DNA from: Impatiens glandulifera
Lineage: Eukaryota > Streptophyta > Magnoliopsida > Ericales > Balsaminaceae
Length of the DNA stretch: 64,000 bases
Assembly (NCBI RefSeq): GCF_907164915.1
Contig: NC_061862.1
Span: 37,953,758-38,017,757, forward strand
Direction of reading: 5' to 3'
Shown here piece after piece: positions 12,010 to 23,503 of the stretch. The number at the start of each line of letters is the position of its first letter. The stretch's first letter is position 1. The notes beneath the pieces are model-generated. The model saw only the letters and a list, made by a program, of their open reading frames with translations, ran no database searches and had not been told where the DNA came from. Made by a program: the position numbers and the translations under genes.

Positions 12010-13609
12010 ATGTCTATGGCTGTCATCAACAATGTTCCCATGTTCTCAGAGGAAAACTATGTCGTGTGGAAGGCGAGAGTCCACGCTCATCTAGCTTCCA
12101 TAGATGATGACATGTGGTTTGTCATCACCGACGGTCCAATAAAGATTGAGAAGGCTAGATCTGAGTGGACCAATGAAGATAAAAGAAAGAACAACCTCGA
12201 CATCATAGCAAAAGACATCCTCTACAAGACATTGGATGACAACATGGTATACAAGATCATTGGATGTCCCACTGCCAAAGATATTTGGGAGAAGTTGACT
12301 AAAATGTGTGAGGGCAACGAGCAAACAAAAGAAAACAGACTCATGGTTGCCACTCAACAGTTCGATAACTTCAAGATGCGTCCTGGAGAGACGATGATTG
12401 AATTCGATGAGAGATTCAATAAGGTTATCACTTCTCTATCTACTCTGGGCAAGACTTACAACAACAAAGAGGTTGCGATCAAGGTCATGCGTGCTTTGCC
12501 CAAAGAGTGGGATATCAAGACGATGGCGATGAGGGAATCTAAAGACCTCAATAAGATGGAGCTCTATGATTTGTTAGCCGATCTAAAGGCCTATGAGTTC
12601 GAGTTGAACTATAGAAATGAAGAGAAGCACCTCACATCCATCATCCTAACAAAGGCATTGGTGACTGTTGAGGAGCCATCTACTGCCACTGCTGTGAAGG
12701 CTGCTGCTATGCAGATTAGCAGCAATGCCATGACTCTTTTCATGAAGAAAATCTGAAAATTCATGAAGAAGAGACACTTCAAGGAAGGAAACAGCAAGTC
12801 GAAGCGTGATGAGAAAAAGAACAAGAAAGAGTTGAAGACTCTAATAGCGGCTGAAAACAAAGCCAAGTGGGATGACAGCGACTCAGATGATTCATCATCC
12901 AACGTCAGTGATGATGAAGAGGTCACTTGCTTCATGGCAAAAGAAGAAGTTGACTCTGAGGTATTTGATTTCTCCTTTGAAAAATTCTCTAGAGATGAGT
13001 TAATTAATGCACTCAATTACATGGTCATTGAGTATAAGAAACTGTCAAACTCTTTTGATGAACTAAATTTGAAAAACAAATCTGACAGCTCTTCTTCATC
13101 TCGAAACAATGATTCTGAAGTTTTTAAAAACAAAATGGCTGAGCTCTCATCTAAGAATGAAAAGCTCAAGGAAAATGTTCAAACTCTGTTTTCTGAAAAC
13201 CAACGTTTGACATATGTGGTCGGTTCCTAGACGAAGTCTGGAGATGCTGAGGCCTGCCGGATGCAAATCCGGTTTAGGATTTGATGGCAATGACTCAGAC
13301 AAGTCTTGTGAAAAGTTAAACCCAGAAACTAACAAGTTTAAGTCTATAAACTTTGTCAAAGGGAGCTTAACTGAGAATGGAACTGATCCAAGCTGTGATG
13401 AGTTAACCTTAAAGGATGAGATTACTTATGTTCCGCCAACTGTTAGCTGGTTGAAACTTAAGATGGAAGCAGCCAGCAAGTCTGGCATATTAAAACTTGA
13501 CAGGAAGTCAATGAGTTTTAGACAAAAACCATCCTCTAAGATTAACAGTTCAACTGCTAGCAGGAAGACCTTTTCTAAGCCTAAATCATACGCACCGATC
13601 ACAACGTAA
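12010..13609 (+). pseudogene. copia gag (UBN2-type) with frame breaks
   Basis: ATG at 12010 opens 248 codons with the copia gag pattern (MFSEENYVVWKARVHAHL, EGNEQTKENRLMVATQQFDN, MRPGETMIEFDERFNKV). A TGA at 12754-12756 interrupts it; the same frame resumes at 12763 and runs to a stop at 13228-13230. A third frame (13214-13609) adds a charged tail. Farther on, KVWISKGLISHGPKEKW (about 13637-13690) is the linker found before the protease in related elements. The protein packaged element RNA in virus-like particles when intact. Close similarity to the gag at 42834-43661 places both in one lineage. Confidence 0.85.
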
Positions 13610-13917
13610 CATGGGAAATCCATAAAAATAATCAAAGTATGGATTTCCAAAGGACTAATAAGCCATGGACCCAAAGAAAAATGGGTACCAGATTCGTTAT
13701 TGTCTTTGAATGCAGGTAAAACAGAAAAACAGCTTGGAAGAGCCAAACGACATCTGGACAACCGGCTGCTCGGACATAGCATATGACAATCAGCAGCCTG
13801 AAGTGACTGACATCTTCTCAAAGCCACTTTTCGAGTCTAAGTTTTCTTACCTTAGAAATATTTTTAGGATTGTTAGATTATGATAATGCCTAGATTATGT
13901 TTAAATCATGAACCCAA

Positions 13918-14103
13918 CTAGTTTTGATAATTTAGTTTAAATAATCAAAAGGGGGAAATTGTTGGGTTGAAATTTTTAATGAACTCAACAGGTTTTGATA
14001 ATTTAGTTTAAATAATCAAAAAGGGAGAAATTGTTGGGTTAAAATTTTTAAAGTTTAAATTGGTTTTGATAATTTAGTTTAAATAATCAAAAAGGGAGAA
14101 ATT
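13918..14103 (+). repeat. Three tandem polypurine-tract/LTR-start units
   Basis: The block GATAATTTAGTTTAAATAAT plus CAAAAAGGGAGAAAT, followed by TGTTGGGTT, is repeated so that TGTTGGG starts occur at 13960, 14032 and 14103, spaced 72 and 71 bases. One extra copy of the same unit begins the 5' LTR (TGTTGGG at 10340 and 10411). Confidence 0.9.
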
Positions 14104-14760
14104 GTTGGGTTAAAATTTTTAATTGATTTAAAAATAACTTAACAATTTTGATTTGATGATTGATGAAATAGTTTTTGGATAAAACTAAGTTCAATAATTG
14201 TTAGTCATATCAAATATATAAATATATATTTAGATATCAACATCTTAGGTGGTGTAGTGGTAAACACCTGGGTTCGAATTTCACCAGGTGCATAATTAAT
14301 AATTAGAGTTTTGTTAATTTGAAAGCACAACTAAAATTCGAATTTCACTAGGTGCATAATTAATTATTAGAGTTTTGTTAATTTGAAAGCACAACTGAAA
14401 GTCAACGCGAGCGAGTAAAGTCAACGTGGAGTTAGACCAATTTTATGAAAAACATTTAATAGACCAATTATATGGAAAACGTCTAATGTTAGACGTGGGG
14501 GTCTAACGTGTGGTTAGACATGCAGTCTAACTAGTGGAGTTAGACGTGCAGTCTAGAAAGAGAAAGTTAGACGTGCAGTCTAACTAGTGGAGTTAGACGT
14601 GCAGTCTATAAAGAGAAAGTTAGACGTGCAGTCTAATTAGTAGAGTTAGACGTGCAGTCTAACCAGTGGAGTTAGACGTGGAGTCTAACTAGTGGAGTTA
14701 GACGTGGAGTCTAACCAGTGTGGTTAGACGTGGGGGTCTAATGTTAGATGGAGGCGTCTA
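13960..14760 (+). repeat. 3' LTR of the deleted copia element, truncated
   Basis: From 14103 the sequence follows the 5' LTR from 10411, including the degraded tRNA-Asp-like part, which has an additional about 65-base duplication at about 14268-14400, and the TTAGACG minisatellite. It stops at GGAGGCGTCTAAT near 14760, where foldback arm sequence begins. More than 900 bases of LTR end are missing, so no target duplication can be checked. Confidence 0.8.
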
Positions 14761-17390
14761 ATTATATAAATGCTCATGTAAAACCAATAACACATTTATG
14801 TAACAACATTTATACGTTCATGTAAAAATATTTATGCTTTCATTTAAGTCTGCAAAAAAAACAAGCACTACTCGGTGAAGCAAGTTTGACCTGGTTATTT
14901 ACAGCTCAATATTTGCAGCGCTGTAAATAATTAAAATAAATTAAAATAATTATTTTAATTATATAAAATAATTAAAATAAATTCATTTAAATATCTTACA
15001 AATGTAAATACCTAGTGAAGTTTGCTTCACTTCTATCAGCGCTGCAAATATTGAGTGAAACAAGTTTCACTAGGTAGTGCTTGTTTAACTCATTTGGCGT
15101 TGTAAATACCTAGGTAAAACTTGATTCACCGGGTAACGCTTGTTTTATTTTTATTTTTTATTTTTTTGTAGACTTACATGAATGCATAAATATTTTAATA
15201 TTAATGTATGAATGTTTTTACATAAATGTGTGAGTAACATTTATATATATTTAATATATAATTATATAAAATATAAATTAATTAATTTTTTTTAAAAATA
15301 TCTTACAAATAAATTTTAAAATATTTTATTTTACAAATTCATTTAAATATATTACAAAATTTTTTGAACATGTTGGTTTATATATATATTTAATATATAA
15401 TTATATAAAATAATTAAAATAAATTCATTTAAATATCTTACAAATGTGAATACCTAGTGAAGTTTGCTTCACTTCTATCCGCGCTGCAAATATTGAGTGA
15501 AGCAAACTTCACCAGATAGTGTTTGTTTTACTCATTTGAGTGCTGTAAATACACAGATGAAAGTTGCTTCACCGAGTAGTGCTTGTTTTATTTATTTTTA
15601 TTCTTTTGCAGATTGATATGAAGACATAAATGATTTTACATGAACGTATAAATGTTTTTACATAAATGTGGTAGTGTTTTTATATGAACATTTATATATA
15701 TTTAATATATAATTATATAAAATATAAAATAATTTAATTATTTTTTTTAAATATCTCACAAATAAATTTTAAAATATTTTGTTTTACAAATTCATTTAAA
15801 TATATTATAAATTTTTTTGAACATGTTGTTTTATATATATATATATTTAATATATAATCATATAAAATAATTAAATTAATTCATTTAAATATCTTACAAA
15901 TGTAAATATCTAGTGAAGTTTGCTTCACTTCTATCAGCGCTGCAAATATTGAGTGAAGCAAGTTTCACCAGATAGTGTTTATTTCACTCATTTGAGTGTT
16001 GTAAATCACCGGGTAATGCTTGTTTTATTTATTTTTTTGCAGACTTACATGAAGGCATAAATGTTTTTACATAAATGTGTTATTGGTTTTACATGAACAT
16101 TTATATATATTTAATATGTAATTATATAAAATATAAAATAATTTAAATAATTTTTTAAAATATCTTACAAATAAATTTTTAAATATTTTGTTTTGCAAAT
16201 TTATTTAAATATATTAAAAAAATTTTGAACATGTTGTTATATATATATATTTAATATATAATTATATAAAATAATTAAAATAAATTTATTAAAATATCTT
16301 ACAAATGTAAATACCTAGTAAAGTTTGCTTCACTTTTATTAGCGCTGCAAATATTGAGTGAAGCAAGCTTTACCAGGTAGTGCTTGTTTCACTCATTTGA
16401 GCGCTGTAAATACCCAAGTGAAGCTTGTTTCATTGGGTAGTGCTTGTTTTTATTTATTTTTTATTCTTAAGTAGACTTACATGAACGTATAAATGTTTTT
16501 ACATAAATGTGTGAGTGGTTTTACATGAACATTTATATATATTTAATATATAATTATATAAATTATAAAATAATTTAAATAATTTTTTTTTTAAATATCT
16601 TAAAAATAAATTAATTTTTTTTTTTTACAAATTTATTTAAATATATTACAAAAAAAAATTGAATATTTTGTTTTACAAATTCATTTAAATATATTTACAA
16701 AATAATTTAAATATCTTTCAAAAATAATTAAAAATATGTTTTTATATGTATATATTTAATATATAATTATATAAATATATAAATTTTTAAATAATTTGTC
16801 AAAATATATTTCAATACATTACAAACAAATTTATGCATATTAAATATATAAATATATACATTATGAAATAGTTTGTACATATTCATTTGAATATATCACA
16901 ATTATAAAATATAATTATAATCATTCATAAAAATTCATTTAAATATCTTAAATCACATAATTTATGATTATTATTTAAAATAGATCTTAAAATAAAATTA
17001 TATTAATTCATAATTATTATTTTATATATATCAGAAATAAAATTTTATGAATTATTATTTAATCATTTAAATAAATCACAAATAAATTTATAAATATAAT
17101 TTGTAAATCGGAGTCAAGTGAAGTTCGCTTCACTCAATAGTGAATATATGTCAATCAGTTTTACATGGACAATCTCATGTAAAAGTCTCTTCAATGGGTC
17201 ATGTAAAACGGAGTGAAGCGAAGGAAGCTTCACTCCTTTCCGCTTCTGCTGAACCCGGAATGAAATACGGGTTCTGGGTTCTCTCTCTTCCTTTCAACCC
17301 AGTTTTAATTTATTAATATAATATTGCTGCTGAGTTTTGATTGGTTCGCAACAGAGGAACACCCAATTCGGTAGCAAAAGATCTGATTTG
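14761..17390 (-). repeat. Inner left arm, symmetry centre and right inverted arm of the foldback element
   Basis: 14761-14935 continues the left-arm orientation (ATGTAAAACCAATAACACA, then CAAGCACTACTCGGTGAAGC). At about 14935-14960 the sequence flips and the right arm begins. It holds four tandem copies of a repeat of about 405-455 bases, with CTTACAAATGTRAATACC starts at about 14994, 15438, 15893 and 16299. Each copy carries a GTGAAG...CAGCGCTGCAAATATTGAG core and an A/T-rich spacer. The outer about 280 bases mirror 8670-8950. Confidence 0.85.
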
Positions 17391-17520
17391 GGTCTTTGTG
17401 CCGACAATCTGATTTTCCTTGAGCTTGTTATTATAAATATAAGCAATTTGCAGTTGTCAAAAGATTCTAGAAAGTTGTACGGTATTTGAAGAATTAACTT
17501 TGCGTATGTGTTCTTACCTT
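17391..17520 (+). pseudogene. F-box/LRR pseudogene, 3' part
   Basis: After the 8-bp duplication the translation resumes leucine-rich-repeat sequence: LCADNLIFLELVIINISNLQ (from about 17394) and, one frame over, ILESCTVFEELTLRMCSYL (from about 17464). The second segment parallels VLESCSLFEKLVLHECS in the 5' part, as expected of successive repeats of one protein. The copia LTR at 17538 ends the homology. Confidence 0.65.
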
Positions 17521-17537
17521 CCTTAATTATATGACAC

Positions 17538-17807
17538 TGTTGAAAATAAAAATTATTTAAGAAATCAAAGAGAAAGGTCTAGTAGAGTTATTATATTTTT
17601 GTTTAATATGTTTCTTAATAAATGTTAATTCTGAAAGTTTAAGAGTTAAGAAGATTTTAAAAGTTTAAAAGATTTTGTGTTATTATAAATAGAATAGTTG
17701 TATCCGAAGAGACATAATGTAAGTGAAATAAAAACTCTTCCCTTTTTGAATATTATTATTTTGAGTATGTGCGAGAATACGTTGATTGCACACCAATGTT
17801 TCCAACA
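17538..17807 (+). repeat. 5' LTR of the second copia element
   Basis: The ends are TGTTG...CAACA, perfect 5-base inverted ends, with the primer-binding site three bases downstream. A short LTR of this size is typical of several copia lineages. Confidence 0.8.
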
Positions 17808-17825
17808 AAGTGGTATCAGAGCGAG

Positions 17826-18945
17826 GATGTCTTTAATGTTTCAATACCGCGTCTTACGAAAATCAACTATGCTAGTTGGTCTATCCGAGTAAGGACATTA
17901 CTCGGTTCCCAAGGCGCATGTGAAATCGTCAACGATGGGATTGTCGACCATGATAAGGATGCAGTGTTGGTCTTGATTCAAGCGTTCGAGAAGAACAAAA
18001 AGAAGGATCCACATTCCCCTTTTATCATCCACTAGTGTCTGGATGATGCTGTTTTTAAGAAAGTAGCAAATGTCTCAACGTCGAAGGAGGCATGGAGAAT
18101 TCTAGAAAACTCTCATAAAGTAGTTGTTAAGGTAGAAAATGTGCGGCTTCATATTTTACGGGGAGAATTTAAAGTTCTTCATCAGGAAGCGTCAAAGTCT
18201 TTTCAGACTATTTTACGAGGGTTTTATATATCGTAAACCAAATGAAGCAAAATGGCGAAAACATGGAAGACATTCAAGTAATCGAGAAAATTTTACGCTC
18301 TCTACATCAAAGATTTAACCATTGAGTGGTTGCAATCGAAAAGAACAGAGATTTAGAGAATCTCTCAATCGACAAATTAAATGAATCGTTACGGGTGCAT
18401 GAGAAACAGATGAACAAACACAATAAGAACCCCTTGGAGCAAGCCCTTCTAGTCAAACATTTGTTTGGCGAAAAGGGGAGCATAGTTCCTCGAGGTCGTG
18501 ATCGAGGTTATTCTCGTGGTAGTGGTTGAGGACGTGGCATAATTCCAATCGTCGAGAGAGCAAATGATGAAAAGTCTCGAAGAAATCTGAGAGATAGTGG
18601 TAGAGAAAGAGAAAGAGGACAAGGAAGGGGAATATAAAAAAGTCACATGTTGAGTACTACAGTTTTCATAATTTGAGTCATTATGCTCGTAACTGCTGGT
18701 ATGCCGATGATGAGAATGTCAAAGTCAATTTTATAGAAGAGAAAGAAGTGGAGGAGTCGACGTTGTTGTTGGCGCTAAATCAAAATGTTATTAAAGGAGA
18801 AAGTCAATGGTATCTTGTCAATGGTGTGAGTAACCACATATGTGGCGACAAATCAAAATTTGTTAAGATTGAGAAAAAGGCAACCGAAAATATCACGTTC
18901 GGAGATGTTTCGAAAATACAAATTGAAGGCAAATGTACCTGTAAA
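17826..18945 (+). pseudogene. copia gag and protease start, many stops
   Basis: The gag pattern is PRLTKINYASWSIRVRTLLG (about 17847-17906), VSTSKEAWRILENS (about 18074-18115) and DLENLSIDKLNESLRVHEK (about 18347-18403). A degenerate zinc knuckle is visible (HNLSHYARNCW near 18667-18700). The protease active-site motif, normally W-x-D-T/S-G-A/C-S-x-H, reads WYLVNGVSNHICG (about 18810-18848), so the catalytic Asp is lost. Stops are frequent. The 92-residue open stretch at 18673-18951 is only a fragment of this polyprotein. Confidence 0.8.
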
Positions 18946-21900
18946 CACTAAAAATCTACATACCTAATTTATAAATTTATATAATAATTATTTTGATTAT
19001 TTTTTAATAAATAAAATTAAAATAATTAAAACCAAGGCCAAAACGTGATTAAAATAATTAATTAAGATATTATTGTGATAATTAAAATTTAATTAATTCA
19101 AAGATGATGATCAATGAAAAAAATAAAATAATTTTGAGATAAATGTTGTACTCATTTTGTCTTAAAATAATTAAAAAAAAATAAATTAAAATAAATAATT
19201 TGGGATAAATATTGTATCCATTTTATCCCAAATAAATTATTTATTAAACTCAAAATATATGTCATATTTATTAAAAAAATATTTGGTATATTTTTAAGAT
19301 TAAAAACAAAAGTCAAAAAGGTAAAAGAAAAATCAATTTCAAACAAACCCTTAAGGTTTTAAACCACATGTGATCTGGTGTGGTCGAAACACAGAAGAAC
19401 TGCTAGAACAAGAGTCAGCCTTTGGATATCACTGGATTTTCATCCAACGCCTAAGAGCTGTTCGCGTTGCCCACTACAACAGAGCAAATGCGCGCTAGCG
19501 AAGCACATAACCAGTTAATGCACGCCCCAACAATGTTATCTGAAACGCAATAGAACGCTCCATTGCGGACAGAACGCCAAAGGAGTATTCCGCGTCCGAT
19601 TTTTCGCCCGAAACGACGTCGTTTCATCCTAGATGAAAATCCTCGGTCGAATTTCTAGGTCTTAACTCAAGAACACTAGTCGGACCTTTCGGTCCTATCT
19701 CAAGAATATTAGTCGAACCACTAAGTTCTGTTGAAATTCTCGGTCCTAAGTTTCAGTCCTAGGTTCAAACTTCTCGGTCCTAGGTTTAGGTCCGGACCGA
19801 GGATCCTCGGTCGGATCTCTTGATCTTATGATAACAATCATAAGTCCTCAAGAGAACCAAAGTTCATTTTTTTAATTTGTTTTTTAGCCTAGATTCTTTG
19901 ATCCAAAGGTTTGGGTAGCTTCACAAAACTCCTAGGAACATATTGATCATCATCTCAAAGTATCAATCAACTTGGATGATGATCAAATCGTTCAAAATAA
20001 TTTGTTATCAAAAATTGGATTTTTGATTCTAAGGTTATTTCGAGGATAAATGAGTCAACCAATAGCTTCCTTATATCTCATATACTTGATTTGTTCCAAA
20101 ACATGAACACTAGTTGTTCGTTTTGACCAAATCAAAACTCAAAATTTTCATTTATTTTGAAAATTTTGATTTTTATCAAACATGATTGGGATTGATCAAA
20201 CATGATCCAAACAGTTTCCCAACATCATCACAATCATGTTGGGATGCTTTTTGGGCCGAGATTCAACAAAATTAGCCCAAGAACAACAAACCCGATTTTT
20301 GGATTTTAAAAATTCAATGGGTTTTTGTTTTTAAGATCGATTAATCGATTATATCTTATCTAGATAGTTTCTAAATGATCCTATGATATATTCATCCATA
20401 AAAAACCATGAACAGCAAGCATACAAGCTTATACAATTTGAAATATAAAAATTTCAAATTCAAACTGTAAATATGAATTAGAGGGTGATTGGATCCTAAC
20501 AAGGATTGGAAAACACTCTTTAGACCTAAGTGAAGTTGTTGGGATGCTCAAATCCAAGTTTTAAGGCCTTATATAAAGTTTTCAAAAAAATTTAAAGCTT
20601 GAAGCTTTAGTGGCGGATTTTTGAAAATCAATGACTGAAAGGTGGAGAGTGGATCTCTTGCCTTCGGATTGACTTAGGGGGTCTATTTATAGCTGCCCTG
20701 AGTCGGTCAAGTGTGTATAAAAAACGTCTGCCCTGATAAAATAACTTTATCGACTTTCAAGTGTGGATCTCTTTGAAAATTTTGAAATAAAATTAAATTA
20801 AATCGGGGAATTGTTAAAAAAATCAGTTTGTGACTAAAAAGTCGTCACATAAATTTTCTTATAAAATTAGAAAAAAATAAATTATTGGCATGTAAAACAA
20901 TAACGCATTGAAAATAGATTCTTTTAAGTGTTCGGTGCTTGGTTACACGTGAAAAGGAGTTTTGACGCTATGTCTCACATGCCCGTTAAAAAAATAGTCT
21001 CTACTTCTAATATTTTGACAATTTTTAAAAAATATTTTACACTTATTTTATCCGTTAATTTGTCAATTTCTATCCGATCTAAAATATTAATATTAAATCA
21101 ATCTAAGGTAATACTTATTAAATATAATAACGAATAATAAAATAATAATAATTTACAAAATAAATAAATAAACTAAAAAAATAAACGAGAAAATAAAGAG
21201 AATTAAAATTTATTATATTCATAATTTAATTTTACAATTATAAATAAATCACATTTTTATAAAATGGTTAAAGACATTTAAATTTAAAAATTAAATAAAA
21301 CTCAAACATGAAATTAAATAAAACTGAAACATGAGTAATTTGTATATTCTTTTGGGCTTGAGCAAAAGCTCGAGAACAACAATTTTTTTTCAATTTTAAA
21401 ATTTAAATTTAAATATTTTTAATATAAACAAAAGAAAAAAAAACTTTAATCCATGTTACTAGTGAATTTCAATTAACAATTTAAATTTTAAAAAAACTTA
21501 AACCATAAATGAAATAATCAAATTAAATAGAATATTGAAATTTATTGATAAAATTAAGATAAGACAAAATGAGAGTTGAGGTTTATAGTAAGCTTAAGTG
21601 ATTCCTAAAATGCTAAAAGTTTTACATTGAGTTTAAGTGCTTCTTAAAATGCTATAAGCTTATTGAATAAGTAACTAACATTCAAGCAACCTCACGCGCA
21701 GAAAAACGAAAAGTTTAGACAAATGCTCAAAAATTTAAAATTGAGAATATTATTTCAGTTTTTGTCTTTTTTTCTCTCCCTTTTTTTCTTCTCCTCTTTT
21801 TTTTCTATTCTTATTTTTTCCCTTTTTTTAGCGCTGCTTCATTGTCTGATATTTATAGTAGTCTCTTGTCTCTCCACGATGTAATTTGCGGAACTAATTT

Positions 21901-22914
21901 TGCACGTTATTTAGGAACGCCAGGTCATTTAGGATTTTTTTTGTGGATGTAAAAAATCTTTATATATTAGCCTATTTCTCTGCTAATTTATTTTATCAAA
22001 CCTATTTATAAAAATATTATTTATTTTGCAAGATACAATATTATTCCTCTAAAAATTAATTTTATATTTTCAAACAAAAATTATTTGGTAGGCTCTAGAT
22101 TTTTTTAAAAATATAAATTTGGGGAACAAAAATGAGTGTCTACAAAGTGGATTGAATCAGCCAAAAGCCATTAATGACAATGGCTTTCGGTTGTTCTTGA
22201 GTCAACTTGGCGAAATAGGGATGAATCATCCCTATAGTTATAGAAGAAATGATCACCGTGATAGGGGTGATCATTTAAGCCTTTAAATTAGCTAAAATGG
22301 TTGACTATCGGTTGAGTTCCAAGTTGGCGAAATCGAAGATGGATCTTCATCCTTATCTTCGCGGCGTCGCGATGAAGAAGACGATCGGAGGAAAAAACGA
22401 CATCATTTCGAGTTCGTTTTGGCATTCGTGGGGCGTTCCATTGCATTTGGATGGACGACTCTAACGTCCGCGTTAGTAGATCTTGGGCATCTCGGTCTCT
22501 GTAGCTTCTTTTCCTGGTTTCGGTTACACCCGATCACAATTTTATTTTTTTTTATTAAATCCTTAAGGGTTTATTTAAATTGATTTTTCTTTCGCTCTTT
22601 TAAATTTTGATTTTTTTTAATACAAAAAATATTAAAATAAATATAAACAATGTCTTACCAATTTTTTTATTATTATATATTTTTATTTATTTTTGTCCTT
22701 TTGATTTTTCTATAATTATTTTGAGGGGTACAACATTTATACAAAATAATTATTTTTTTGGCCTTAACCTTTAATTAATTTGATTAATTACCACAATAAT
22801 TAATTATAATTAATTGTGTTTTTGACAATGGGTTTAATATTTTGATTTTATTTATTTTAAATTAAATTAAATTAATTATTTTAATATTATAAATTAGAGT
22901 GTACATTTTTAGTG
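18946..22914. mobile_element. About 4 kb non-coding TIR element with CACTA-like ends
   Basis: The left end CACTAAAAATCTACA (18946) and the right end TGTACATTTTTAGTG (to 22914) are inverted, and the inversion extends outward to TGTAAA/CTTACA and inward for several hundred imperfect bases. Shared interior pieces include the CCTTAAGG region near 19350 and 22565 and the ACGCTCCATTGCG/GGGCGTTCCATTGC region near 19555 and 22431. CACTA/TAGTG ends suggest the CACTA superfamily, but the flanking 3 bases (AAA and CTT) do not match. No transposase or long frame is seen, so it is non-autonomous or an unusual family. Confidence 0.6.
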
Positions 22915-23343
22915 CTTACATCATGGTTAAAAAGTTCAATCTTGGATAGGTTCAGATTTGTGCTTCTTTTTAGCCCTCTCGTTATCGGTGCTTCGTCAAA
23001 CGCTTTTAATTTTTAATCTGGTCTAAAGCTATGAACATCCTAGACACACTTCTAGAAACGGAATAAGCGTAGCCCTTTTGACATATATTGTATCCTTTGA
23101 AGAGTAATTCAAGTTTGAAATAAAAAAAGTGTTATAATTTTTCACGTTTCGAAAGGCCAATTGTTACGTAGTAGATACAGTATATTTGGACGGGTGTGTG
23201 GTCAACATCGTCGATTCCCTTTCCCAAACGCCACCAATCACCGAGCCCAAAACATTTTTTAAGATTTTCTTCATTTCTCTCGGAGAAATTAAGTGGCTAC
23301 TCTTAAATGAGCCAGAAAATCGACAATTTATTTTAAAACAAAA
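22915..23343. other. Unclassified sequence between TIR element and third copia element
   Basis: The stretch has balanced composition but no supported reading frame; the 68-codon frame at 23186-23392 has no recognisable domain. It may be a relic of another element. Confidence 0.4.
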
Positions 23344-23503
23344 CTCAAGCCTAATCTTACCATTTCGGCTACTACTCTTACTCGGGATTTGAGAGGAAAC
23401 TAAGGTATTGAGTTAGTAGACTCATTCGAATTTAAAAAAAATCATTAAATAAACTTTCAAATGGCTCCTTCTCTCACGTGAATGAGAAAGTCGAGTCGAA
23501 AAT
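23344..23503 (+). repeat. About 155-160 bp direct repeat, left copy, flanking the third copia element
   Basis: CTCAAGCC...GTCGAGTCGAAAAT directly precedes the LTR and is repeated at 28113-28267 directly after the 3' LTR, with roughly 18 differences over 155 aligned bases. Confidence 0.85.

Larger units (their letters stand above)
10340..14760 (+). mobile_element. Deleted Sirevirus-like copia element, nested in the foldback arm
   Basis: The 5' LTR (10340-11957), a primer-binding-site-like TTGTTATTAGAGCC (11959), a gag region (12010-13609) and a 3' LTR cut off at 14760 can be recognised. Nearly all of pol is missing: the start of the protease (NDIWTTGCS near 13748) is joined almost directly to the end of RNase H (EVTDIFSKPLFESKFSYLRN near 13801-13860). 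The gag resembles that of the minus-strand element at 31855-44892. On both sides the flanking DNA is foldback arm, which dates this insertion after the foldback element. Confidence 0.85.
8670..17390. mobile_element. Foldback-type transposon with long, tandem-repeat-rich inverted arms
   Basis: The two ends are inverted copies: 8670 reads CAGATCAGATCTTCTACTAC and the reverse complement of 17390 reads CAAATCAGATCTTTTGCTAC. The match continues for hundreds of bases with about 10-12 differences in the first 90. The element is flanked by an exact 8-bp direct repeat, GGTCTTTG (8662-8669 and 17391-17398). The arms contain repeated blocks with GTGAAGC...GCTTCAC cores, two or three in the left arm and four in the right arm. 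The arms meet at about 14935-14960. No transposase is seen. Without the copia insertion at 10340-14760 the element would be about 4.3 kb. Structure fits foldback elements, often MULE-related; the 8-bp duplication would also allow hAT. Confidence 0.85.
17538..18945 (+). mobile_element. Second copia element, 5' part only
   Basis: A 270-base LTR (TGTTGAAAATAA at 17538 to TTTCCAACA ending 17807) is followed by the exact primer-binding site TGGTATCAGAGC (17811-17822), a decayed gag and the start of a protease. The element stops at 18945 where the TIR element begins; the rest of pol and the 3' LTR were not found. Confidence 0.82.

Noticed and set aside
12091..12357. Minus-strand frame over the gag of the deleted copia element
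   Set aside because: Shadow of the sense gag frame.
14994..16720. Evenly spaced repeats that could suggest a CRISPR-like array
   Set aside because: Units of 405-455 bases in plant DNA, forming the arms of an inverted element; no short direct repeats with unique spacers.
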